Source: Paraburkholderia sp. PREW-6R
Lineage (GTDB): Bacteria; Pseudomonadota; Gammaproteobacteria; Burkholderiales; Burkholderiaceae
DNA length: 64,000 bases
Assembly (NCBI RefSeq): GCF_039621805.1
Contig: NZ_CP155073.1
Span: forward strand, 1,426,001-1,490,000
Reading direction: 5' to 3'
The position numbers were made by a program, and so were the translations under genes. The notes under the pieces are model-generated. The model saw nothing but the letters and a program-made list of their open reading frames with translations. It ran no database searches and was not told the DNA's origin. Below, piece by piece: positions 38,187 through 48,838 of the stretch. Each line of letters begins with the position of its first letter. The first letter of the stretch is position 1.

Positions 38187-38741
38187 TTACTCATCTTCCC
38201 GCGAGCGCCCGACAATGCGCGCCGGAAACGGCTCGCCCGCTGGCCGCTTCGCGAGAGCCGCGTGATCATCCGAGTCGTCTTCGCGCGGACGACGTGGCGC
38301 GATGCGCTCCAATAGCGCCCGCTGCTCCTCCGGAATCGTGTAATCCCAGCCAAACCGGCTCAGCTGCAGGCTTTGCGCAATGCGCAGTGCCGGCTCCATG
38401 AAGCGCACCGCGGCGGCGGGCTGATAGCGCGATTGCACGGTATCCAGAAACAGATAGAGCCAGCGGCTGAAGTGTTGCGGCTCGACGCCCTCAAGCGGTT
38501 GGTGGGCCTGCTGAACGTTGCCGCGGTAGTGCTTCGCGCCAAGCACGAGGCTTGCCCAGAACGCGCACATTTTCGGCAGATGGTCGTCCCAGCGGCCGGC
38601 GAGCGTCGCCTCGAAGAGCGGGCCGAGCTGCGGGTCGGCGCGCACGCGGTCGTAGAAGCCGTAGACAAGCTCGCGAATGTTCGCGTCGGTAGGTTCCGCA
38701 GCGCGCGGGGTGAGCGGTGCGGCAGGAAAAGATGGGTTCAT
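38187..38741 (-). CDS. Group III truncated haemoglobin
   Basis: 184-residue globin of the truncated group III type (a family often mislabelled as TatC). Core: IRELVYGFYDRVRADPQLGPLFE, WDDHLPKMCAFWASLVLGAKHYRG, with the proximal-His region in NVQQAHQPL. A 30-residue charged tail after the globin fold is extra. Trunc-Hb3 proteins bind O2/NO. It is divergent from an NsrR-like NO-sensing regulator, which suggests a role in NO or nitrosative stress, inferred from context. Confidence 0.88.
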   Translation of the reverse strand: MNPSFPAAPLTPRAAEPTDANIRELVYGFYDRVRADPQLGPLFEATLAGRWDDHLPKMCAFWASLVLGAKHYRGNVQQAHQPLEGVEPQHFSRWLYLFLDTVQSRYQPAAAVRFMEPALRIAQSLQLSRFGWDYTIPEEQRALLERIAPRRPREDDSDDHAALAKRPAGEPFPARIVGRSREDE

Positions 38742-39076
38742 GCGAATTCCGGAAAACGTGCCAATGCTGCGCGAGCCGAATGGCGGCGCTACATCATGTC
38801 GCATTCGACTGGACTGCGTCGGCGCGGTCGTCGGCGCGCAGGTCGGCCCGGGATGTCAGCGCAGAAGGAAGCGGCTTGCCAATACGCTGCTTTTCGTGAG
38901 AATGAGAACGTCAGGAAACGTTACCATTACCGTTGAATGACCCTCGCAGAGCTGACAGCCGTGAATCAAACATGCTCAGCGCCTGCATCTTAGGGCGGCT
39001 GACAGCTCCCCGCAACCCTCGCGTCGACGCGGTTTTAATCCGGATCGCGGTCTGCGCTCATGCGGCACCCGTACTT
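38742..39076. other. Divergent gap between the truncated haemoglobin gene and nsrR-like gene
   Basis: 335 bp carrying both promoters. A run of lower GC around 38890-38945 may include them. I could not find a convincing NsrR palindrome. Confidence 0.5.
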
Positions 39077-39577
39077 ATGAGACTGACCGACTACACAGAC
39101 TATTCACTGCGCGTCCTGCTCTTTCTCGCCGTGCGCGGCGAAGGCTTGTCGACGATCCAGGAGATCTCGGACGCTTACGACATCTCCAAGAACCACCTGA
39201 TGAAGGTGGTGCAGCAACTGGGCGAGCTCGGCTGGGTTGAAACCGTGCGCGGCCGCAACGGCGGCCTTCGACTGGCCGGACACACCAGCGAACTGACGGT
39301 GGGCGAGATCGTGCGGGCAACGGAGAGCGACTTTGCGCTCGTCGGCTGCTTTCCCGATCAGCACGGCCAGCGCCGGCCCTGTGTGATAACGCCACAATGC
39401 CGCCTGCGCGGCGCGCTCGAGGCGGCGCGCAACGCTTTCCTGGCCGAACTGGACCGTCACACGATCGGAGAGGTCGCAGAGCCGCATGGGCCTCTCGCCG
39501 CGCTGCTCGGTCTGAGTCAGGTGATTCCTATCGTGCCCGCAGCCGCGCCTCCCGCCGGTTCGGCGCCCGTTGGCTGA
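39077..39577 (+). CDS. nsrR: Rrf2-family regulator, NsrR-like
   Basis: 166-residue Rrf2 winged-helix regulator. MRLTDYTDYSLRVLLFLAVRG and IQEISDAYDISKNHLMKVV match NsrR closely. Cys91, Cys102 and Cys108 are placed to hold the Fe-S cluster that senses NO. The frame is open upstream to 38933 but the family start is at 39077. The neighbour is a truncated haemoglobin, supporting an NO-response role. A Pro/Ala tail follows residue 150. Confidence 0.88.
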   Translation: MRLTDYTDYSLRVLLFLAVRGEGLSTIQEISDAYDISKNHLMKVVQQLGELGWVETVRGRNGGLRLAGHTSELTVGEIVRATESDFALVGCFPDQHGQRRPCVITPQCRLRGALEAARNAFLAELDRHTIGEVAEPHGPLAALLGLSQVIPIVPAAAPPAGSAPVG

Positions 39578-39636
39578 GCGACGAACGGTTCGCGCGCGTC
39601 AAAAGGTAAAAACTTGTCTCCAGACGCAAAAAAGCG

Positions 39637-39664
39637 CTTGAAACGCGGGTAAATCGCCTCATTT
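39637..39664 (+). promoter_or_regulatory. Sigma-32 (RpoH) type promoter of clpB
   Basis: CTTGAAA at 39637-39643, a 13-bp spacer, and CCTCATTT at 39657-39664 match the RpoH consensus CTTGAAA-N13/14-CCCCATWT with one mismatch. It ends 29 bp before the clpB ATG. Confidence 0.85.
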
Positions 39665-39693
39665 TGGTGGTAATCGAAATTGGAGGTCTCTTG

Positions 39694-42291
<2,598 letters not shown>

Positions 42292-42374
42292 GTCAGCGTC
42301 CAGCGGAAGCGACGCGCTGGCATCACGCGAAGCACGGAGCGGCGGCGAAGGTTGAGCCGCTCCGGCATTCATGC

Positions 42375-42412
42375 AAAAGCGGCAACGAAGGTGACTTCGT
42401 TGCCGCTTTTTT
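42375..42412 (+). terminator. Intrinsic terminator of clpB (bidirectional)
   Basis: Perfect 16-bp stem (42375-42390 with 42395-42410) with GTGA loop and T-run; the A-run on the 5' side also makes it active for the convergent minus-strand gene. Confidence 0.93.
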
Positions 42413-42471
42413 ATTTGTGCGACTCCTATCGCTCCGGTGCGACAGCCGACGTGCGTACTTTCAGATCCCGC

Positions 42472-42900
42472 TCAGGCACTGCCCTTACCGAATAGCGACG
42501 ACAGCCCACCCAGCGCGCCGAGCACCGTCGTCGCGTTCAGTTTGCCTTCGGCCGGCACCTGGCCTTCCGGAGTCGCCGCGTTGACCACGTGCGGCAGAAT
42601 TTGCGACAGCAGCCCGGTGACCTCGTCCGGCTGAACGCCGGCTTTGGCTGCAAGGTTGGTCACCGTGTCCGAGCCGAGCACGCTATGCAGCGCGTCGGGA
42701 CTGATCGGCTGATTCTCGCCGTTGCTGATCCAGGACGTGACGACGTCGCCCAGGCCCTTTTCCCTGAAACGTTCAATCAGCCCATTCAGGCCGCCCGGCT
42801 GGCTGTTGACGAATTCGAGTGCGGTTGCAATGAGGGCCTGCTGGCCGCCGCCTTCAGGCGACTTGCCAACGAGGGAACCAATAGTGTCGAGTAGGCTCAT
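42472..42900 (-). CDS. YidB/DUF937 family protein
   Basis: 142-residue helical protein of the DUF937 (YidB-like) family, function unknown. Starts MSLLDTIGSLVGKSPEGGG; core FVNSQPGGLNGLIERFREKGLGDVVTSWI and PISPDALHSVLG is well conserved. Convergent with clpB, 78 bp after the next upstream gene. Confidence 0.9.
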   Translation of the reverse strand: MSLLDTIGSLVGKSPEGGGQQALIATALEFVNSQPGGLNGLIERFREKGLGDVVTSWISNGENQPISPDALHSVLGSDTVTNLAAKAGVQPDEVTGLLSQILPHVVNAATPEGQVPAEGKLNATTVLGALGGLSSLFGKGSA

Positions 42901-42978
42901 GACGATCTCTGTTGAAGGCCGGCGCGCCAATGGCGGACCGGCGGGTTAAAACGCCGCGCGGTGGCGCGGCAAGGTTGG

Positions 42979-43575
42979 TCACGCACCGCCCGAGGCTGCC
43001 GCCGCGGAGGCCGCCTTGCTCTTCTTCGCTTTTTTCTTCGATGCCTGGGTACCGGATGCGTCGGCCGGCGCGGACGCCGCCATAGTGGCCGGCGCAGGCG
43101 CGGCTGCTGTATCGGACGCCGCCTTGCTCTTCTTTTTCGACTTTTTCGTACCAGACGCCGCCGCGGGCGCGGACGCCGCCGTGGTGGCGCCGGTGGTGGC
43201 GGCGGTCGTGGCCGGCGTTGTCGCGGCTGTCGTGGCGGCCGGTGCAGCTTTGGTGCTGGCGGTACTGCCGGATTTGCTGGCGGCCTTGGCACCGGCCGGC
43301 GGCGCGGTCGAACCGTTGATCGTCAAGCCGGCTGCTTCGAGGTTCACCACCGATTTCGATCCGATGCCCTTGACCCGGTTGGCGAGGTCATCGGCATCCT
43401 TGAACGGCCCGTTCTTGCTGCGTTCGTCGATGATCGCTTTCGCATGCACGGGGCCGATGCCCTTGACTGACTCCAGCGCCGCCTGATCGGCGGAGTTCAC
43501 TTCGACCGCCGCCGCGAATCCGGCCGACAGCGACAAAGCCAGAGCAACGCAAAGCATGAACAGCTTCTTCAGCAT
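42979..43575 (-). CDS. Exported ComEA-like helix-hairpin-helix protein
   Basis: 198-residue protein: signal peptide at residues 1-23 (MLKKLFMLCVALALSLSAGF), a ComEA-type HhH domain at 24-85 (VNSADQAALESVKGIGPVHAKAIID; ANRVKGIGSKSV), then a low-complexity Ala/Thr tail ending in two Lys-rich segments. Residues 131-155 and 164-190 are near duplicates (AASAPA..SGT..SKKK). HhH domains bind DNA; a periplasmic DNA-uptake role is possible but unproven. GGAGTG precedes the ATG. Confidence 0.87.
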   Translation of the reverse strand: MLKKLFMLCVALALSLSAGFAAAVEVNSADQAALESVKGIGPVHAKAIIDERSKNGPFKDADDLANRVKGIGSKSVVNLEAAGLTINGSTAPPAGAKAASKSGSTASTKAAPAATTAATTPATTAATTGATTAASAPAAASGTKKSKKKSKAASDTAAAPAPATMAASAPADASGTQASKKKAKKSKAASAAAASGGA

Positions 43576-44117
43576 AGCAAGCACTCCATTGAGGGCAAAA
43601 AAGTTAGCCGCAAGGAAAAACTCAGGACCTCACATTCTGTCGGCGGGCGTTGCGCTTAAGCATAGGACAATCGCGTGTGCCTATTTGCAGAGGCGGTCGA
43701 TTTATACCGATCGATTCGTGACAAGTAAATCGGCGCAGACAATATTTAAACCTTTTGCATTGGAATTAAGCTGTTGTGAGTTTATCGATCAAGTCCGCGC
43801 TATCAACAATGATCCGGTGGACAAATGACAATGCGATTGCTTGATCTGAAACGCACCGGAAGTCCTAAACCCGATGCGCGTTGAAACGACCGTCTCGCCG
43901 ATCGCCGTGATACAAGCTTTTGCTGTCGAGCAAACCGAGGGACAGCCTACGACGCCACAGCGGCGCGATCTGCCGATGGCGCATGGGGATGCGGTTTTGG
44001 CGCGGATAGCCGGGTTGCCGCGCAGGCTGGGCGAGATTGTCCGCATGATCGCTTATGACGAAGCGCGATCCACTGCTGGCGTCGCTTCATTCCGCGAAGG
44101 CAGCGGCCGCCAGTAGC
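43576..44117. other. Intergenic stretch with an AT-rich island
   Basis: Between the HhH protein and the MATE gene. Bases about 43590-43870 are clearly AT-richer than the window. An 80-codon open frame (43874-44116, plus strand) has no recognisable domain, and I do not call it as a gene. The island should hold the promoter of the HhH gene. Confidence 0.5.
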
Positions 44118-45497
44118 TCAAGCCGCTGCATCCATCCGATGCGCCGCGTTCGCTCGCAAATACCGCTTGCTCACCGTGCGCCAGTAAAGCAGCAGGCCGA
44201 TTCCCGCGATTGCCAGGCTCGCCGTATTGGCAACCCAGAATCCGCGCGCGCCGGTCAGCCATGCGGGCGTGAGACCTGCCACGTCGAACCCGAGCACATA
44301 GCCACCGCCAAGGCCCACGCCCCACAATGCGACGGCATAAATCACCGTGGGCACCACCGCGACCTTATACGCACGCAGCACGAACGCGCTCGTGATCTGC
44401 AACGCATCGAACAGGTGATAGCAGACAACGATCAGCACGAGTGGCATGGCCGCAGCCGCGACCTGCGCGTTCGGCGTATAGCCCGCGATGATGAACGGCC
44501 GCAGCACCAGTACGATAGCGCCGTAACAGCAGGCAATGGCCACTGCCATCACGATGCCGTGACGCGACAGCGTGCGTGCTGCTTCCGGCCGATGTGCGCC
44601 GAGCGCCTGAGCGACCAGCGTCGACGAGGCAATGCCAATGGAGAGCGGGGTCATGTACAGCACGGCGCCGATATTGCCGGCGATCTGATGACCCGCGAGC
44701 GTGGTCGTGCCGAAGCGCGCGATGAAGAGCGCCATGAACGTGTACGACGTCACCTCGATCAGGTACGAGAGTCCCATCGGAATGCCGAGCCGCAATTGCG
44801 CTGCCTGCCGGCGCCAGACCGGCCAGCAGAAGCGCGTGAAAACGCCGAACGGCGCGAATACTTCGACGCGCGTCAACAGCACCATGCCGAGCACCGCCAG
44901 CGCCCAGTTGATCGTCGTGCTCGCGAGCGCACAGCCTGGACCGCCCAGCGCCGGCACACCCCACCCGCCGAAGATGAACCACGTGTTCAGCGGAAATTTC
45001 AGCAGCAGCGCGCCGAGTTGCAGGATCATCACGAGCCGCGGCTTGCCGACCGCGTTCGTGACGGAGCTGTAGACGCGAAACGCGAGTCCGGCGGGCAGGC
45101 CGAACGCGAGAATTTGCAGATAGCCGACCGTGCGTGCATGCAGCGCCGCGGGTACACGCGCGAGCCGCAGCAGGAACTCCGGAAAATAGAGAATCAGAAA
45201 TCCGACGACGGTCAGCGCCAGTGCAAGCCACAGCGCCTGGCGCACTTCTTCGCCGATTTCGTTGTAGCGGCGCGCGCCGTACAGTTGCGCGGTAATCGGC
45301 TGAAGCGCGGTGAGAATCCCGGTCAACCCGATATATACGGAAATATAGATCGACGACCCAAGGCCGAGTGCAGCCAGATCCACCGCCGAATAGCGGCCGA
45401 CCATCGCGGTGTCGATCACGCCGAACGCGATGATCGCCAGCTGCCCAATCAGCACGGGCCACGCGAGCCCGGCGATTTTGCGTACGTCGGCGAACAT
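44118..45497 (-). CDS. MATE family multidrug/Na+ antiporter (NorM-like)
   Basis: 459-residue inner-membrane exporter with 12 predicted helices in two halves. N-terminal KIAGLAWPVLIGQLAIIAFGVIDTAMVGRYS is typical of MATE proteins, as is the matching motif in the second half (SYLIEVTSYTFMALFIARFG). NorM-like proteins use Na+ or H+ gradients to expel cationic drugs. The start lies 2 bp from the upstream glycosyltransferase stop, so the two genes are co-transcribed. Confidence 0.9.
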   Translation of the reverse strand: MFADVRKIAGLAWPVLIGQLAIIAFGVIDTAMVGRYSAVDLAALGLGSSIYISVYIGLTGILTALQPITAQLYGARRYNEIGEEVRQALWLALALTVVGFLILYFPEFLLRLARVPAALHARTVGYLQILAFGLPAGLAFRVYSSVTNAVGKPRLVMILQLGALLLKFPLNTWFIFGGWGVPALGGPGCALASTTINWALAVLGMVLLTRVEVFAPFGVFTRFCWPVWRRQAAQLRLGIPMGLSYLIEVTSYTFMALFIARFGTTTLAGHQIAGNIGAVLYMTPLSIGIASSTLVAQALGAHRPEAARTLSRHGIVMAVAIACCYGAIVLVLRPFIIAGYTPNAQVAAAAMPLVLIVVCYHLFDALQITSAFVLRAYKVAVVPTVIYAVALWGVGLGGGYVLGFDVAGLTPAWLTGARGFWVANTASLAIAGIGLLLYWRTVSKRYLRANAAHRMDAAA

Positions 45498-45499
45498 GG

Positions 45500-47260
45500 T
45501 CAGTCGGACTTCTTATGCCAGTTGCGGCGTTTGACGGGAACCGGCGGCTTCGGACGATCGATGCGCACGTAAAGACGGAACCGCTCGTCGCGGTCGGCCA
45601 CCCGGCGGCCTTCCCACACCAGCTTCCACACGAAGTTGGACATCGCGCTCGGGTCGCCGTACTCCTGCGTGTCCTGGCGCAGGATCACGTCGCAGTCCTG
45701 GTCGAACGAGAAGTGCATGTCGCCGAAATACGCGAACGTCGCGATCTGCGCGTTCCCGAGGCGCACGGGCGAGATACACGTGTAGTCCTCCGGCAGATGG
45801 CTCGCGATCTGCTGCGCAACGTCCTTATAGGTGCGGCTGTAGTTGACCACCGGCAGCCACAGCGTCATGAGCAGCACCCACATCAACGTGGTGCCGGCGC
45901 TCGAGAGCACCACGCTGCGCCACAGGACTTTCGGATGACGCGCGAGACGCCATTGCACGAGCACGAACCAGCACACCGTCACGGCGACCGCGCAGACGAA
46001 CGACAGGATCTTGAACTGCGGTGCGAAGCCCGGCGCGAGGCGCGCCAGGTTGCGTGCCAGAGGATGCGGGAAACCGGTGAGGCCCGCGATATACACGAGC
46101 CACACGAAGCTGCCGAGAATCGTGAAGCTCAGCAGAGCGAACCAGTCGATTGCATTGATCGCGCCGCGCTTCAGGGTGGGCAGCGCAAACGTGGCGAGCA
46201 CCGCGAGCGGCGGCAGCAGCAGCATGTAGAGCCGGTTCGACTGATGGCTCTGCAGCACGACCAGCACGAAGAGCGGGCCGATCACCGACAGCGGAATCGC
46301 CACGTGCGGCGCGCGGCGCAGTCCCGACCAGCTGAACCACGCCCACACCGCGAGCGGCCACGCGGGCCACGTGAAAAGCGGCAGATTTTTCAGCGCGTAA
46401 GCGGCGACCGAGCCGGGCGGCCCGGCAAACGAACTCAGGCTGACGTGCACCCATTGGTTGAGGTACCAGACGGCGTCGTCGGGAAAAGCGGCGAGGGCGG
46501 CGATCGGCCACGAGATCGACACCAGCAGCGCGACCGGCAAGCCGGCCAGCAGCAGCCAGCGCGAACGCGTCTCGCGCACGATCAGCGCCATGGCGAAGGT
46601 GCCGAGCAGCAACGCGCCGACCAGCACCGGACTGCTTGCCAGCGCAACGAGTCCGATTGCGAGGCCCCAGATCATTGCCCCCTGAATGGGCTTGTCGATC
46701 ATTCGCACGAGCCCGTACACGAGCATCGCAATCCCGACGAACTGAGCAAGTTGGGGCGTGGTTTCGTGGCCGCGCTCGGCAAGACCGAAACAGGCGAGCA
46801 GGATCAGCAGCGCTCCGTCGGCGAGCGTGCGGCCGTAATCGCGCGGCTCCGGCTCGCCGCCGAACGCGTATTTGAACGGTTGAACTTCGGCACGCCGGCC
46901 GAGCAGATAGGCCGCGTACCAGACGAACGCGCAGCCCGCGCAGAACAGCAGACCGGTAAAGACGCGTGACGCGTTGCTCGCGTCCACCCAGGGTGCCAGC
47001 AGGCGGATTGCGCTGGCGCCCAGCCAGTAGCCGAGCGGCCCGTCTTCAGTGAGATATTTGCCGACCAGATTCGGCAGCAGCCAGTCGTGGGCGCCGCCGT
47101 TGGCCATGGTCCACATGACGCCGAAGCCCGCCGCGTCCTCGTTCTTCCACGGATCGCGGCCGAACAGGCCGAACGCGGCGTAGACGATACAGATGGTCAG
47201 CAACAGCCAGCGCGGCAACGCACTTGTCGCGGAGGCAGTGAGGCGAACGACAGGTCTCAT
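45500..47260 (-). CDS. ArnT/PMT-like membrane glycosyltransferase
   Basis: 586-residue polytopic membrane protein of the GT-C (ArnT/PMT) type, distinct from arnT at 28808. The first periplasmic loop has GRDPWKNEDAAGFGVMW with the catalytic acidic residues; about 10-12 helices; a C-terminal periplasmic domain from about 470 (YSRTYKDVAQQIASHLPEDY). Substrate unknown; family members use polyprenyl-phosphate sugars. Start MRPVVRLTASATS is a choice; an ATG at 47344 in frame is the alternative. Co-transcribed with the MATE gene. Confidence 0.8.
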   Translation of the reverse strand: MRPVVRLTASATSALPRWLLLTICIVYAAFGLFGRDPWKNEDAAGFGVMWTMANGGAHDWLLPNLVGKYLTEDGPLGYWLGASAIRLLAPWVDASNASRVFTGLLFCAGCAFVWYAAYLLGRRAEVQPFKYAFGGEPEPRDYGRTLADGALLILLACFGLAERGHETTPQLAQFVGIAMLVYGLVRMIDKPIQGAMIWGLAIGLVALASSPVLVGALLLGTFAMALIVRETRSRWLLLAGLPVALLVSISWPIAALAAFPDDAVWYLNQWVHVSLSSFAGPPGSVAAYALKNLPLFTWPAWPLAVWAWFSWSGLRRAPHVAIPLSVIGPLFVLVVLQSHQSNRLYMLLLPPLAVLATFALPTLKRGAINAIDWFALLSFTILGSFVWLVYIAGLTGFPHPLARNLARLAPGFAPQFKILSFVCAVAVTVCWFVLVQWRLARHPKVLWRSVVLSSAGTTLMWVLLMTLWLPVVNYSRTYKDVAQQIASHLPEDYTCISPVRLGNAQIATFAYFGDMHFSFDQDCDVILRQDTQEYGDPSAMSNFVWKLVWEGRRVADRDERFRLYVRIDRPKPPVPVKRRNWHKKSD

Positions 47261-47371
47261 GCGGTGTGTGGATATGGATAAGCGGTGCAGCCGGGACCGG
47301 ACGGGTTGTCCGGCTGGAATGGTCCGTTCTGGAGCATCCGGCATTGTAGTCGTGCCGTGCGGCGCGCGTCA

Positions 47372-47431
47372 CGGCCGGTAACGGTACGGCCGGTAAAGGC
47401 GCGGCCGGAAAAGGCGCGGCCGGTAATCGCT
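47372..47431. repeat. 15-bp tandem repeat, four units
   Basis: Units starting CGGCCGGTAA or CGGCCGGAAA occur at 47372, 47387, 47402 and 47417, differing mainly in their last five bases. The array is 112 bp upstream of the glycosyltransferase start. Confidence 0.85.
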
Positions 47432-47504
47432 CGCAGCGAAAACCGGAAAGTCTGTGACAAGCACACAACACCAGGTGGTGCACTGACGTGCGCTGGCGTG
47501 GCGA

Positions 47505-47532
47505 CAAAAAAAGGGCAGCTCGCGCTGCCCTT
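47505..47532 (-). terminator. Intrinsic terminator of rpmE2
   Basis: Perfect 9-bp stem AAGGGCAGC/GCTGCCCTT (47511-47519 with 47524-47532), GNRA-type loop, followed on the minus strand by a T-run. Confidence 0.9.
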
Positions 47533-47578
47533 CTGATTCCTGCTGTGCAACTGGCCGGAGCCAGCGGCGACGCAGAAT

Positions 47579-47845
47579 TTACTTCACGGCTGCCTTGCCG
47601 GTAGCGCGCGAGCCAAACTTGTTGCGGAACTTCTCGACGCGGCCTGCCGTGTCCATGATCTTTTGCTGGCCGGTGTAGAACGGGTGCGACTCCGACGACA
47701 CTTCGATCTTGGCGAGCGGGTAGGTCTTGCCTTCGAATTCGGCGGTTTCCCGCGTCTGGATGGTCGAGCGCGTCACGAACTTGAAGTCGTTCGACACGTC
47801 GACGAACAGGACTTCGCGGTAATTCGGGTGAATGCCTTCTTTCAT
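47579..47845 (-). CDS. rpmE2: 50S ribosomal protein bL31 type B
   Basis: 88-residue L31 of the zinc-free type [21 protein letters not shown] and [21 protein letters not shown] are diagnostic and the CxxC zinc ligands of type A are absent. Type B L31 usually replaces type A in zinc limitation. Monocistronic with its own terminator. Confidence 0.97.
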   Translation of the reverse strand: MKEGIHPNYREVLFVDVSNDFKFVTRSTIQTRETAEFEGKTYPLAKIEVSSESHPFYTGQQKIMDTAGRVEKFRNKFGSRATGKAAVK

Positions 47846-47989
47846 GGTCTTTCCTTTAATCTGGCGGTAGCCAACCCGCGTGCAGCCGTTTTTAAGCGGA
47901 CCGCATCTTGGCGCGAGCCACTTGCCTAGGGTCGAAAAACCGCGATTATGCCAGAAAATCAGTCGGTTGACGAATGTTATGCCGGCTTT

Positions 47990-48823
47990 TCACGGTGAAC
48001 CGAACTGGAGGCCGACGCGTGCCGGGTCTTGCCGGTAAAAGCGGGCGAGTAGCCGGTAAAGCTCCGGATACTCGGCCTCGAACGCCTGCGGCTTGACGAA
48101 CAACGCCTCGCTGCACACGGCAAAAAATTCCGACGGATGGTCCGCCGCATAGGGATCGATCAGCGAATCGCGCTCAAAACGCGCCCAGCGGCGCTCCGGG
48201 ACGGCGTCGACTTTCGCGCAGAAATGATCGTACGCGTTATCGAACACGTCGGCCCACGCCTGCGCGTCGAGCGGCGCGTGCCAGCGGCGCATCAATGGCG
48301 GATGGCCGTCCGCGTTGCCGTCGAGCATGTCGATCTTGTGCGCGAATTCGTGAATCACGACGTTGTAGGCGTCCGTGCCGTCCGTCATCTGCGCGTCTTC
48401 CCACGAGAGTACGACCGGGCCGCCTTCCCACGCTTCGCCGCTCGCGTCCTGCTCGATCTCGTGGACAACGCCGTCTTCGTCCTCGACCGTTTTGCGGATC
48501 ACGAATTCGCCCGGATAAACGATCACGCCGACCCATCCGCGGTACAGATCCAGACTGAGGTTCAAGACCGGAAGGCAGGCCTGCGCGGCGATGGCCACCG
48601 TCATCGCGTCGGTGAGTTCGAGCTGGTGTGCGGTCGAAAACTCTTTTTGCGAGATGAAGAGGCTGCTCAGTTCGCGCAGTCGCGCCAGATCGGCTGCTTC
48701 GAGGTGTGCGAGAAAGGGCAGGCCGCCGAGCGTGGCTTGCCAAAGGGCGTCGTCGATCGCGTAGTCGCGCAATGCGCGATCGCGGCGGCGCGTGCCCAGC
48801 CATTGAGTGAGTTTCGAAAGCAT
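47990..48823 (-). CDS. mtfA: MtfA-like zinc-dependent peptidase
   Basis: 277-residue cytoplasmic protein of the MtfA (DUF980) family. The zinc motif HEFAHKIDMLDG lies near residue 154, with VLSWEDAQ before it and a conserved EFFAVCSEALF downstream that likely holds the third ligand. E. coli MtfA binds the repressor Mlc and has aminopeptidase activity; the target here is unknown. Downstream of the MFS gene's divergent block on the same strand. Confidence 0.92.
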   Translation of the reverse strand: MLSKLTQWLGTRRRDRALRDYAIDDALWQATLGGLPFLAHLEAADLARLRELSSLFISQKEFSTAHQLELTDAMTVAIAAQACLPVLNLSLDLYRGWVGVIVYPGEFVIRKTVEDEDGVVHEIEQDASGEAWEGGPVVLSWEDAQMTDGTDAYNVVIHEFAHKIDMLDGNADGHPPLMRRWHAPLDAQAWADVFDNAYDHFCAKVDAVPERRWARFERDSLIDPYAADHPSEFFAVCSEALFVKPQAFEAEYPELYRLLARFYRQDPARVGLQFGSP

Positions 48824-48838
48824 CGCCTGATGAAGCCT

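Larger units (their letters stand above)
47261..47578. other. Gap between the glycosyltransferase and rpmE2
   Basis: Holds the 15-bp tandem repeat (47372-47431) and the rpmE2 terminator (47505-47532). No gene supported. Confidence 0.5.

Noticed and set aside
38742..39076. Search for an NsrR palindrome between the haemoglobin and nsrR-like genes
   Set aside because: No AAGATG/CATCTT-type dyad with correct spacing was found by eye.
43874..44116. 80-codon open frame between the HhH and MATE genes
   Set aside because: No recognised domain, no ribosome binding site, and it abuts the MATE stop on the other strand; not enough to call a gene.
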